Under the pieces are notes generated by a model. That model was not told the origin of the DNA, ran no database searches, and saw nothing but the letters and a program-made list of their open reading frames with translations. A program made the translations under genes and the position numbers. Shown here one piece after another: positions 7,416 through 15,233 of a DNA stretch of 36,263 bases (position 1 is the stretch's first letter; each line of letters begins with the position of its first letter). This DNA is from Microbacteriaceae bacterium (GTDB lineage: Bacteria > Actinomycetota > Actinomycetes > Actinomycetales > Microbacteriaceae): the NCBI GenBank assembly GCA_014378715.1, contig JACMNE010000024.1:1-36263 (forward strand), given 5' to 3'.

Positions 7416-8693
7416 TCAGGCGGGGCCGTCGGCGAGGGTCGCGGTTCCGGTGTGGCCGGCTCCGGCGGCGTCGGTCCAGGTGATGACCACTTGGTCGCCG
7501 GCGCTGTGGGCGGCGACGATGGCGGTCAGCGCAGCGGCATCCGCCACGGGGGTTCCGTCGATGGCGGTGATGGTGTCACCCGCGACGAGCCCGACCGTGG
7601 CGGCGGGGAGGCCGGCGAACACGCCACCGACCGGGACCCCGCCGGTGGTCGTGGTGCCGCCCGACGCCCGGGCGATCTGCACACCGAGAAACGCGGGGTA
7701 GCCGATCTGCACGGTCGAGGTCTTCGTGCCGGTCTCGATCTGCTTGACGACGGCGAGCGCCGCGTCGATGTCGATCGCGTAGCCGACGACGGTGGCCGAG
7801 CCGGAGGAGGCGGCCGTGACGATGCCGATGACTTCGCCCTGGCCGTCGAAGAGGGGGCCGCCGGAGTCGCCGGAGACGACCGTGGAGGCCAGGCGGATGA
7901 GGCCGGTGAGCGACTCGGTCGCCCCGGTGTACTCGTTGCCCACCTTGATCGACTCATTCGTGGCGCTCACGGTGCCGACCGCGGTGACGAGGTCACCGGT
8001 GCCCTCGGCGTTGCCGACCGAGTAGATCGAGTCGCCGACTGCGGTGGTGCCGTTGGTGTCGAACTTCACGGTCTGGAGCCCGGTCACATCGCGGCCGGAG
8101 GAATCGACGAGCTGGAGCACGGCGACATCGTTGGTGGAGTCGGTGCCGACCAGGACGGCCGTGTAGGTCGTGCCTGTCGACTCGACCGTGACGGCGATGC
8201 TGGTGGAGTTGTCGATGACGTGGTTGTTGGTGAGCACTAGCCCGCCGGAGGTCATGATCATCCCGGTGCCCGCGGCCTTCGACTGGTCGTTGTAGTCGAC
8301 GGTGGTGAGGATCGTGACGACGCCGACCTTCTGGTCGTCGGTCGCCGGGGTGACGGCCGCGTTGGTGCCGATACTGCCTGATCCGGTCGACCCGCCCGTT
8401 CCGGGGGCGACCTGGCCGAAGCCGTTGCCGAAGCCGCCGGAGCTTCCCGTGCCGCCCGTGCCGCCGAAGCCGTTGCCCGTGCCGTTCGGCAGGGTGAGCG
8501 TCTGGCCGGAGGAGGAGGTGGAGCTCGAGGCGAGGGAGTACACCCCGCGCATCATGGCGATGGTGCCGACCCCGGTCCCGACGGCTCCGAGCACCGCGGC
8601 GGCGCCGATGGCCACACCGATGAGCACCTTGCGCCTGCGCGGTGCCTGACGGATTCCGAGGGGCGAAATGCGGGGTTCTTCGTTGAGGGACAT
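7416..8693 (-). CDS. HtrA-like serine protease with C-terminal PDZ domain
   Basis: A 425-residue S1C-type protease. A short cytoplasmic N-terminus with an RRRK patch is followed by one membrane anchor (about 23-49) and a Gly/Ser/Thr-rich linker (about 55-115). The protease domain carries the triad His158 (TNNHV), Asp189 (TNDVAVL) and Ser277 (GDSGGPL). A PDZ-like domain follows (about 325-420; FLGVQIA, VAGDTITAIDG). It should act outside the membrane in protein quality control or processing. The flexible linker is low-complexity (GGTGGTGSSGGFGNGFG). AAGGAG six bases before the ATG is a near-perfect ribosome binding site. Confidence 0.88.
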   Translation of the reverse strand: MSLNEEPRISPLGIRQAPRRRKVLIGVAIGAAAVLGAVGTGVGTIAMMRGVYSLASSSTSSSGQTLTLPNGTGNGFGGTGGTGSSGGFGNGFGQVAPGTGGSTGSGSIGTNAAVTPATDDQKVGVVTILTTVDYNDQSKAAGTGMIMTSGGLVLTNNHVIDNSTSIAVTVESTGTTYTAVLVGTDSTNDVAVLQLVDSSGRDVTGLQTVKFDTNGTTAVGDSIYSVGNAEGTGDLVTAVGTVSATNESIKVGNEYTGATESLTGLIRLASTVVSGDSGGPLFDGQGEVIGIVTAASSGSATVVGYAIDIDAALAVVKQIETGTKTSTVQIGYPAFLGVQIARASGGTTTTGGVPVGGVFAGLPAATVGLVAGDTITAIDGTPVADAAALTAIVAAHSAGDQVVITWTDAAGAGHTGTATLADGPA

Positions 8694-8823
8694 CTGATTC
8701 TCCTTGCGCTCCAGCTGCGACGACCCCCGACCAGTGCGGGCGTCTCCCCATACTCAAGACCCGGTCCCTATGCCGCGCCTATGCGTCGGCAGGGAGCCTC
8801 CCGCGAAGAGATTGTGGACCGTC

Positions 8824-9915
8824 TCACGCGCCGACTGGCGCCCCTGCCCTCGCCGCGACGAGCGCTGCGTGGGTCGGTCCGGCCGGGATGTGGGCCGGGC
8901 GGTCCTGTGCGAACTCGCGGCGAAGCACGGGGACCACCTCGGAGCCGAGGATCTCCAGCTGGTCGAGCACGGTCGCCAGCGGAAGGCCGGCGTGGTCCAT
9001 GAGGAACAGCTGCCGCTGGTAGTCGCCGAAGTGCTCGCGCATGCCGGCGTAGCGGTCGATGACCTGCTGGGGGCTGCCCACCGTGAGGGGCGTCTGCTCG
9101 GTGAACTCCTCGAGCGAGGGGCCGTTGCCGTAGACCGGCGCGCGGTCGAAATAGGGGCGGAACTCGTTCACGGCGTCTTGCGACTTCGCCCTCATGAACA
9201 CCTGCCCGCCGAGGCCGACGATCGCCTGGTCCGCGCTGCCGTGGCCGTAGTGCTCGTAGCGCTCGCGATAGAAGCCCACCAGGCGCGAGAAGTGCTCCTT
9301 GGGCCAGAAGATGTTGTTGGCGAAGAAACCGTCGCCGTAGTAGGCGGCCTGCTCGGCGATCTCCGGGCTACGGATCGACCCGTGCCAGACGAACGGCGGC
9401 ACGTCGTCGAGCGGGCGCGGCGTCGAGGTGAACCCCTCGAGCGGCGTGCGGTACTTGCCAGCCCAGTCCACCCGCTCCTCACGCCAGAGGCGGTGCAGCA
9501 GCGCGTAGTTCTCCACGGCGAGCGCAATCCCCTCGCGAATGTCCTTGCCGAACCACGGGTACACGGGGGCCGTGTTGCCGCGGCCCATCATGAGGTCGAT
9601 GCGGCCGTCCGAGACGTGCTGCAGCATCGAGTAGTCCTCGGCGAGCTTCACCGGGTCGTTCGTGGTGATCAGGGTGGTCGCGGTCGACAGCAGCAGCGTC
9701 TCGGTCTTGGCGGCGATGTAGCCGAGCATCGTGGTCGGCGACGACGGGATGAACGGCGGGTTGTGATGCTCACCGAGCGCGAAGACGTCGAGCCCGACCT
9801 CCTCGGCCTTCTGCGCGATGGCGAGCACGCCCTTGATCCGCTCGTGCTCGGTCGGGGTCGTGCGCGTGGTGGGGTCGGGGGTCACGTCGCCGACGGTGAA
9901 GATTCCGAACTGCAT
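8824..9915 (-). CDS. LLM-class flavin-dependent monooxygenase
   Basis: A 363-residue luciferase-like monooxygenase family protein. It begins MQFGIFTVGDV and has AEEVGLDVFALGEHHN and a central SDGRIDLMMGRG, both typical of the F420/FMN-binding TIM-barrel group; the C-terminal half shows PPFVWHGSIRSPEIAEQAA. The substrate is unknown. An in-frame ATG exists 36 bases upstream at 9951, but the GAGGAAT ribosome-binding site favours ATG 9915. It lies in the same direction as the protease gene, 130 bases away, and may be transcribed separately. A clear inverted repeat lies 21-40 bases upstream. Confidence 0.85.
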   Translation of the reverse strand: MQFGIFTVGDVTPDPTTRTTPTEHERIKGVLAIAQKAEEVGLDVFALGEHHNPPFIPSSPTTMLGYIAAKTETLLLSTATTLITTNDPVKLAEDYSMLQHVSDGRIDLMMGRGNTAPVYPWFGKDIREGIALAVENYALLHRLWREERVDWAGKYRTPLEGFTSTPRPLDDVPPFVWHGSIRSPEIAEQAAYYGDGFFANNIFWPKEHFSRLVGFYRERYEHYGHGSADQAIVGLGGQVFMRAKSQDAVNEFRPYFDRAPVYGNGPSLEEFTEQTPLTVGSPQQVIDRYAGMREHFGDYQRQLFLMDHAGLPLATVLDQLEILGSEVVPVLRREFAQDRPAHIPAGPTHAALVAARAGAPVGA

Positions 9916-9935
9916 GATTCCTCGATTGCGCTCGT

Positions 9936-9955
9936 TTTCATGCATTCGCATGAAA
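9936..9955. promoter_or_regulatory. Operator-like inverted repeat upstream of the LLM oxidoreductase
   Basis: TTTCATGCATTCGCATGAAA has perfect 8-base arms and a 4-base centre. It lies 21 bases upstream of ATG 9915, inside the divergent region that also serves the RNase H gene. AT content is well above the surroundings. Size and position fit a MarR- or TetR-type operator overlapping the promoter. No regulator gene is adjacent, so the binding protein would be encoded elsewhere. Confidence 0.5.
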
Positions 9956-10164
9956 TTGGGAGAACGGTTGCCCCGCCCAATCTATTCCCCCGGGCAGAGA
10001 GTCGAGTGCCCCGCGAGCGCGACATCGTGCGACCGACTGCACCCGAGCGCGCAGACTCGAGCCCGCACGTTGCTGGCGTAGGAGCACCGCCCCGGCCGCA
10101 CCGGCCAGCCCGCGTCGAATGAGAGACTGGAGCCTCTCCATGTCCGGCGACGAAAGGCCCGCTC

Positions 10165-10902
10165 GTGATCACCGCTGCCGCCGACGGGTCCGCCCTCGGC
10201 AACCCCGGTCCGGCCGGCTGGGCCTGGTACGTCGACGACGACAACTGGGACGCCGGCGGCTGGAAGCACGCCACCAACAACCAGGGCGAGCTCAAGGCCG
10301 TGCTCGAGCTCTTCCGCGCGACCGCCCATATCGACGACGACCTGCTCGTGCTCTGCGACAGCCAGTACGTCATCAACTGTGTCACGAAGTGGATGCGCGG
10401 CTGGAAGGCTAAGGGCTGGCGCAAGGCAGACGGCAAGGCCGTGATGAACGTCGACCTGCTCACGGAGATCGACGCCGCGATCCTCGGCCGCAGGTACCGC
10501 TTCGAGTGGGTCAAGGGGCATGCCAATCATCCGCTCAATGAAGCGGCGGATGTGCGGGCCAGAGCGGTTTCGGAGGCCTTCCAGCGCGGTGGCTCCATCC
10601 CCATCGGCCCCGGCTACGTGCGCGGCGGGGCGGCGGCCGCCGAGCGCGCCACCCCGGTGGTGGCGCCCCCGCGGGTGTCGGGCGTGCGTGAGCCCGCACC
10701 GACCCCTGCTGCGCCTGTCCGGCCCGCCCACCCCGAGCTCTTCTCGTTCGACGACGACGAGGACGACAACAACAACGACAACAACAACGCAGCCAAGGTC
10801 CGCATGGTGCTCGAGCTCAGCCCGGCCGAGCACGCCCGCCTGCTTGCCCGCGCCGGGTCGGCCGGGCTGGGTGCCGAGGCGCTGCTGCGGTCCCTGATCT
10901 GA
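10165..10902 (+). CDS. Ribonuclease HI with low-complexity linker and C-terminal helix
   Basis: This 245-residue protein has an RNase H fold at residues 1-140: Asp7 (ADGSALGNPGPAGWAW), Glu42 (NNQGELKAV), Asp65 (CDSQYVI), His119 (WVKGHANHPLNEAAD) and Asp129. It cleaves RNA in RNA-DNA hybrids. A Pro/Ala-rich linker leads to an acidic-asparagine tract FDDDEDDNNNDNNN, then a 35-residue amphipathic segment KVRMVLELSPAEHARLLARA. The last part resembles a short ribbon-helix-helix or dimerisation helix, which is not part of the standard enzyme (about 150 residues). The start is GTG 10165 with AAAGG upstream. Confidence 0.85.
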   Translation: MITAAADGSALGNPGPAGWAWYVDDDNWDAGGWKHATNNQGELKAVLELFRATAHIDDDLLVLCDSQYVINCVTKWMRGWKAKGWRKADGKAVMNVDLLTEIDAAILGRRYRFEWVKGHANHPLNEAADVRARAVSEAFQRGGSIPIGPGYVRGGAAAAERATPVVAPPRVSGVREPAPTPAAPVRPAHPELFSFDDDEDDNNNDNNNAAKVRMVLELSPAEHARLLARAGSAGLGAEALLRSLI

Positions 10903-11045
10903 GCCGGGCCGGCGCGCCGGACAGCCATCTGGCGGGCGGATCGCCCGTCTCTGCGACGGCCCGGCGGTCGCCTTCCGGACAGCGACCGCGCAGGCTCGGA
11001 CCGGGCCGCAACGTTGCCGCCCCGAACCGACCAATCGAGGTCGAC

Positions 11046-11361
11046 ATGACACTCACCGAATCGACGACGACAGACGCCGCGGCGGACATTCCGCGCCCAC
11101 CCTACGATGTGGAGCTCGCGGCCGTGCTGGGGGCGATCGGCGAGCTGCTGCCCCCGTCGTTGTTCCGCGACGAGGACGTCGCCTAGGCGACCGCGATCTG
11201 CGCGACCACGATCTGGGCGGCCGGTCGCAGCGCCGAACTCCACGTGTGGCCGGGCGCCTTCCACGGCTTCGACCTCCTGTCGCCCCTGGCGGCCCTGTCG
11301 GTTCTCGCGCGCGGGAGACCCGCACGAGGTGGGTCTCCCGGCTGCTCGGCCTCCGAGTGCG
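11046..11361 (+). pseudogene. Alpha/beta hydrolase (HSL-type esterase), internally deleted and decayed
   Basis: ATG 11046 opens a 46-codon frame whose first part, PRPPYDVELAAVLGAIGELL plus PPS, looks like the N-terminus of an acetyl-esterase-type hydrolase. It is followed at once by LFRDEDVA, a segment that belongs near the C-terminus (around the catalytic Asp), then TAG at 11184. Beyond the stop, in the same frame, comes AELHVWPGAFHGFDLLSP (11232-11285), the conserved catalytic-His block; a further shift yields ARETRTRWVSRLLGL. So about 200 codons with HGG and GDSAG are missing, there is one nonsense codon and one frameshift. It runs into the stop of the neighbouring hydrolase. A clear dead gene. 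Confidence 0.8.
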
Positions 11362-12105
11362 TCAGGCCAGGGTACGACCCAGGAACTCGAGCGACTTCGC
11401 CCAGGCGTCGGCCGCGGCATCCGCTTGATAGGTGATCGGGTTGGTGTCGTTGAAGAAGGCGTGGCCGGAGCCCTCGTAGGTGACCGGGGTGAAGTCGACC
11501 CCGGCGGTCGCCATCGACGCTGTGAGCGCCGGCAGCTTCTCGGCGAGAGCGGCGTCGGTCGCGCCGTAGAAGGCGAGGATCTTGCCCTGGGTCTCGGCGA
11601 CGGCGTCGTCTCCGGGACCCTGGCCGTAGAAGGGCACCGCCGCGCGGATGCGGGGGTCGCCCGCCGCCAGCATGAAGCTGTAGCTGCCGCCGAAGCAGAA
11701 CCCCATCACGGCGATGCGCCCGGCGACCTCGGGCACGTCGGCCAGGTAGTCGACGCACTTCTTCAGGCTCTCGAGCGCCGACAGGCCGAATGCGGGCGAC
11801 TGCAGCGGGGCGAGCGCGTCGCGCAGCCGCGGCTGACCTTCGGTGCGCACTGTCGGGTCCGGGCTGAACATGATCTCCTGCAGCTCGAGCCCCACGTGCG
11901 CCACGATCCCGACCCGGCTGAGCAGGTCGGGGGCGACGACCAGGTAGCCCTCCGCCGCGAGCCGGTCGGCGATATCGGTGATGTGGTCGACGAGCCCCCA
12001 GATCTCGTGGATCAGGACGACCGCCCCCGTGAGCGGCACCGTCGGCTGGGCGAGGTAGGCGACGAACGTCGACCCGTCCCCGTTGGCAAGTGTGATCGTC
12101 TGCAT
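11362..12105 (-). CDS. Dienelactone hydrolase family protein
   Basis: A 247-residue alpha/beta hydrolase with the DLH triad: Cys137 in GFCFGGSYS, Asp184 in GATDAAL and His215 in GSGHAFFND, plus Glu34 in HEIWGL that controls the nucleophile. Dienelactone hydrolases open 4-carboxymethylenebutenolide to maleylacetate; many family members act on other esters or lactones. The length matches the family. GGAAG lies about 8 bases before the ATG at 12105. It closes a minus-strand cluster with an SRPBCC protein and a FAD oxidoreductase, so a shared catabolic or secondary-metabolic route is possible but not shown. Confidence 0.85.
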   Translation of the reverse strand: MQTITLANGDGSTFVAYLAQPTVPLTGAVVLIHEIWGLVDHITDIADRLAAEGYLVVAPDLLSRVGIVAHVGLELQEIMFSPDPTVRTEGQPRLRDALAPLQSPAFGLSALESLKKCVDYLADVPEVAGRIAVMGFCFGGSYSFMLAAGDPRIRAAVPFYGQGPGDDAVAETQGKILAFYGATDAALAEKLPALTASMATAGVDFTPVTYEGSGHAFFNDTNPITYQADAAADAWAKSLEFLGRTLA

Positions 12106-12150
12106 GGCGGCAGTCTTCCATCACCGCCCGGACGTTGCCCGAGGGTGCCG

Positions 12151-12588
12151 CTATCCGGCACCGCCCTCGGCGAGGTAGGCGAGCCGCGCGAGGGTCTCCC
12201 GGTTCCTGAAGCGGATGCCGGCCTGCCGCAGGAACTTCGGAACGATGGCACCCGGGCCGCGCACGGCATCCTCCGCGATCCGCACCACACAGCCCGCCCC
12301 GCGCGGCTTCACGTCGAGCTGTACGAAGGCCTCGCCCATCGGCCAGCCGCGAGCCCGGAACCGGGCATGCCGCGGCGCATCCCACTCGGTGACCGAGGTC
12401 GTGTCGTCGATCAGGGCGGGCCAGACGCCGACCGAGTGGTGGATGCGAGCCCCGACGGCGGGCCAGTCGTCGTCCACGTCGCGCATCCGCGACGCGCCGA
12501 CCACCCAGGTGGGGTAGAGCCAGCCGTCCTCGAGCACCCGGAACACCGCCTCTGGCGGGCAGGCCATCAGACGGGAGATCGCGTCCAT
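12151..12588 (-). CDS. SRPBCC (START-like) family protein
   Basis: A 145-residue protein with the START/Bet v1-like pattern: an N-terminal strand around PPEAVFRVLEDGWLYPTWVVG, a middle PAVGARIHHSVGVWPALIDD, and a C-terminal amphipathic helix around AIVPKFLRQAG. Such proteins bind hydrophobic ligands in a deep pocket. The ATG at 12588 is one base after the TGA of the upstream oxidoreductase, so translation is coupled; the pairing of these two families is common in actinobacteria. The ligand is unknown. Confidence 0.75.
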   Translation of the reverse strand: MDAISRLMACPPEAVFRVLEDGWLYPTWVVGASRMRDVDDDWPAVGARIHHSVGVWPALIDDTTSVTEWDAPRHARFRARGWPMGEAFVQLDVKPRGAGCVVRIAEDAVRGPGAIVPKFLRQAGIRFRNRETLARLAYLAEGGAG

Positions 12589-12589
12589 G

Positions 12590-14059
12590 TCACTCCGACC
12601 CCTCGTTCGCCCCGTCGATCCCCAGGTGCGGCGGCGCGAGGCCGAATTCGGCAGCGAGGGCGCTGCGGGCCGCGTAATAGCCGGAGAGACCGTGCACCCC
12701 GGGGCCCGGTGTGGTCGAGGAGGAGCACAGGTAGATGCCCTTCGCCGGGGTGCGCCAGGGGTCGGAGGCGAGCACCGGGCGGGCGATGAGCTGCAGCAGG
12801 TTCGGCTCCCCCGCCGCGATGTCTCCGCCGATGTAGTTCGGGTTGTACCGCTCGACCTCGACCGCGCTCTGGCTCGAGTGCGCGAGGATCGTGTCACGGA
12901 AGCCCGGCGCGAACCGCTCGATCTGCGCGGTGATCGCCTCCGTGCGGTCGAGCGTCGACCCGGCCGGCACGTGGGTGTACGTCCACAGGGTGTGCTTCCC
13001 GGCCGGGGCCCGCGAGGGGTCGAACACAGTGGGCTCCGCGGCGAGCACGTACGGACTCAGCGGATGCCGGCCGGCCGCGACATCCGCTTCGGAGGCGGCC
13101 ATCTCGTCACGTGTGCCCCCGACATGCATGGTCGCGGCGGTGCGCACGTGCTCGTTCGCCCAGGGAACGGGGTCGGAGAGGGCGAAGTCGACCTTGGCCA
13201 CGGCGCTGCCGTAGCGGAAGCGGCCGAGCGCGCGGCGGTAGCGGTCGGGGAGGGCGGAGCCGGCGATCGCGGCGAGCGACCTCGCGCTCACGTCGAGGAT
13301 CACGGCGCGGTGCGGCGGCAGCTCGGCGAGGGAGGTGATCTCGGTGTTCGTGACGATCTCTCCCCCGTGGGCGCGCAGGTCGTCGGCCATCGCCTCAATG
13401 ATGGACTGGCTTCCGCCGACCGGCACCGCCCAGCCGCGGGCGTGGGCGTGGGTTGCGAGGACCAGGCCGGCCGCGGCCGTCGCGAGGGTCGGCATCCGCT
13501 GGATCGAGTGCGCGCTGACCCCGGAGATCATGGCGCGCGCGGGCTCCCCCGCGAAGCGTGCGTTCCAGGCCGGACCGCCCTGCTCGAGGATGCGCAGGCC
13601 GAGGCGCATCACGGTGAGCGGATACCGCGGCACGCGCAGGATCGGCGACCCGGCGAACTCGGCCACCTCGTCGGCGTGCGCGGCGAGGGGGCCGAAGAAC
13701 GCCTTCCAGGCCGGGCCGTCCGCGCCGAGAGACTCCGCCGTGCGGTCGATGTCCCGCCAGGCCACGCCGGCCCGGCCGCCGTCGAGCGGATGCGCGTAGG
13801 AGATCTCGGGGACGATGATGCCGATGCGCCTCTCCAACTGGAACCGGCGGAAGAAGCCGGAGACGAGGGCCATCGGATGCACGGCCGAGCACACATCGTG
13901 CCTGAAACCGGGGAGGGTGAGCTCGACCGTTCGGGCGCCTCCCCCGATGGTGGGGTTGCGCTCGTAGACGCGCACCGAGAGCCCGGCGCGCGCGAGGGTG
14001 ACGGCGGCGGCCATCCCATTGGGGCCGGAGCCGACCACGATCGCATCGATGTCGTCCAT
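12590..14059 (-). CDS. Phytoene-desaturase-like FAD/NAD(P) oxidoreductase
   Basis: A 489-residue flavoprotein with the dinucleotide-binding start AIVVGSGPNGMAAAVTLARAG and a second FAD segment GIYLCSSSTTPGPGVHGLSG near residue 450, as in CrtI and related amine-oxidase-like proteins. It is not surrounded by carotenoid genes, so carotenoid desaturation should not be assumed. AGGATGG precedes the ATG at 14059; longer frames upstream would overlap the divergent promoter. It leads an operon with the SRPBCC protein and the dienelactone hydrolase. Confidence 0.82.
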   Translation of the reverse strand: MDDIDAIVVGSGPNGMAAAVTLARAGLSVRVYERNPTIGGGARTVELTLPGFRHDVCSAVHPMALVSGFFRRFQLERRIGIIVPEISYAHPLDGGRAGVAWRDIDRTAESLGADGPAWKAFFGPLAAHADEVAEFAGSPILRVPRYPLTVMRLGLRILEQGGPAWNARFAGEPARAMISGVSAHSIQRMPTLATAAAGLVLATHAHARGWAVPVGGSQSIIEAMADDLRAHGGEIVTNTEITSLAELPPHRAVILDVSARSLAAIAGSALPDRYRRALGRFRYGSAVAKVDFALSDPVPWANEHVRTAATMHVGGTRDEMAASEADVAAGRHPLSPYVLAAEPTVFDPSRAPAGKHTLWTYTHVPAGSTLDRTEAITAQIERFAPGFRDTILAHSSQSAVEVERYNPNYIGGDIAAGEPNLLQLIARPVLASDPWRTPAKGIYLCSSSTTPGPGVHGLSGYYAARSALAAEFGLAPPHLGIDGANEGSE

Positions 14060-14152
14060 GCGCCCATCCTCGCACCGGCCGGATGGGCGAACACACCCCT
14101 GCGTCCCGCGCATCCCCCTTGCAATGTCGGAGGTGCGTGGCAGCATCGAGGC

Positions 14153-15220
14153 ATGCGACAGTCAATCGTCCCCCCGTACCTGCTCCGTCAGCTCGCCTCC
14201 TCCGCCGACCCGGCCATGGCCAGGGCCGCCGCCGCCGCTCAATCCTCCCTCGCCCGCGACGACTCCTTCCGCAGCGTGCGCTGGGGTCCGGGCGTCGATC
14301 ACACGGCTGCACCCACCGCGCGCGCCCGCGCGATCGAGCCGCCAGTGCGCACCATCTTCGACGCAGAGAACACCGAGACCCTGCCCGGCACCACCGTGCG
14401 CTCGGAGGGCGACGCCGACACCGGCGACATTTCCGTGACCGAGGCCCACGACGGCTTCGGCTTCACGCACGCGCTGTTCGCCGAGGCGTTCGGCCGCGCG
14501 TCGATCGACGACGACAACCTGCCCCTGCTCGGCACCGTGCACTACGGCGAGGACTACGACAACGCCTTCTGGGACGGCCAACGGATGGTGTTCGGCGACG
14601 GCGACGGAACGGTCTTCACCCGCTTCACCGCCTCGCTCAGCGTGATCGGCCACGAGCTCGCCCACGGCGTCACCCAGTACACCGCGAACCTCGCCTACGA
14701 GGGGCAGTCGGGGGCGCTCAACGAGTCGGTCTCCGACGTCTTCGGGGCCCTGGTCGAGCAGCACTCCCGCGGCCAGTCCGCCGCCGACGCCAGCTGGCTC
14801 ATCGGCGAAGGGCTCTTCACCGATCGGGTGCAGGGCGACGCCCTCCGCTCGATGAAGGCCCCGGGCACCGCCTACGACGACGATATGCTCGGCAAGGACC
14901 CGCAGCCCGACTCGATGGACGGCTACGTCGACACCACCGACGACAACGGCGGCGTGCACCTCAACTCCGGTATCCCCAACCGAGCCTTCTACCTCACTGC
15001 CGTGGCCATCGGCGGCAACGCCTGGGAGGCGGCGGGCCAGATCTGGTACGACACCCTGACCGGCGGCGACATCGCCCCCACCTGCGACTTCGCCACCTTC
15101 GCCACCCTGACAGCGGATGCCGCGTCCCTCCGGTATGGTGACGGCTCGGCCGAGCACACCGCGGTCGTCGAGGCGTGGCAGACGGTCGGCGTGACGGAGT
15201 CGGCGACGATGGCCGGGTAG
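14153..15220 (+). CDS. Protealysin-like M4 zinc metalloprotease
   Basis: A 355-residue thermolysin-family protease. Zinc ligands His167 and His171 with catalytic Glu168 lie in GHELAHGVTQ, the third ligand Glu191 in NESVSDVFG, and the catalytic His269 in GGVHLNSGIPNRAFYL. There is no signal peptide; instead a short N-terminal segment contains VPPYLLRQLA, the hallmark of the protealysin-type propeptide. Such proteases are made in the cytoplasm, mature autocatalytically and are exported non-classically or act inside. GAGG precedes the ATG closely. An emfourin-like inhibitor gene lies downstream on the same strand, separated by one opposite-strand gene. Confidence 0.9.
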   Translation: MRQSIVPPYLLRQLASSADPAMARAAAAAQSSLARDDSFRSVRWGPGVDHTAAPTARARAIEPPVRTIFDAENTETLPGTTVRSEGDADTGDISVTEAHDGFGFTHALFAEAFGRASIDDDNLPLLGTVHYGEDYDNAFWDGQRMVFGDGDGTVFTRFTASLSVIGHELAHGVTQYTANLAYEGQSGALNESVSDVFGALVEQHSRGQSAADASWLIGEGLFTDRVQGDALRSMKAPGTAYDDDMLGKDPQPDSMDGYVDTTDDNGGVHLNSGIPNRAFYLTAVAIGGNAWEAAGQIWYDTLTGGDIAPTCDFATFATLTADAASLRYGDGSAEHTAVVEAWQTVGVTESATMAG

Positions 15221-15233
15221 CGCGGCTGGACGC

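Noticed and set aside
12587-14152. Upstream extension of the M4 protease frame
   Set aside because: The frame is open but is the antisense of the FAD oxidoreductase; homology begins at the PPYLL segment right after ATG 14153.
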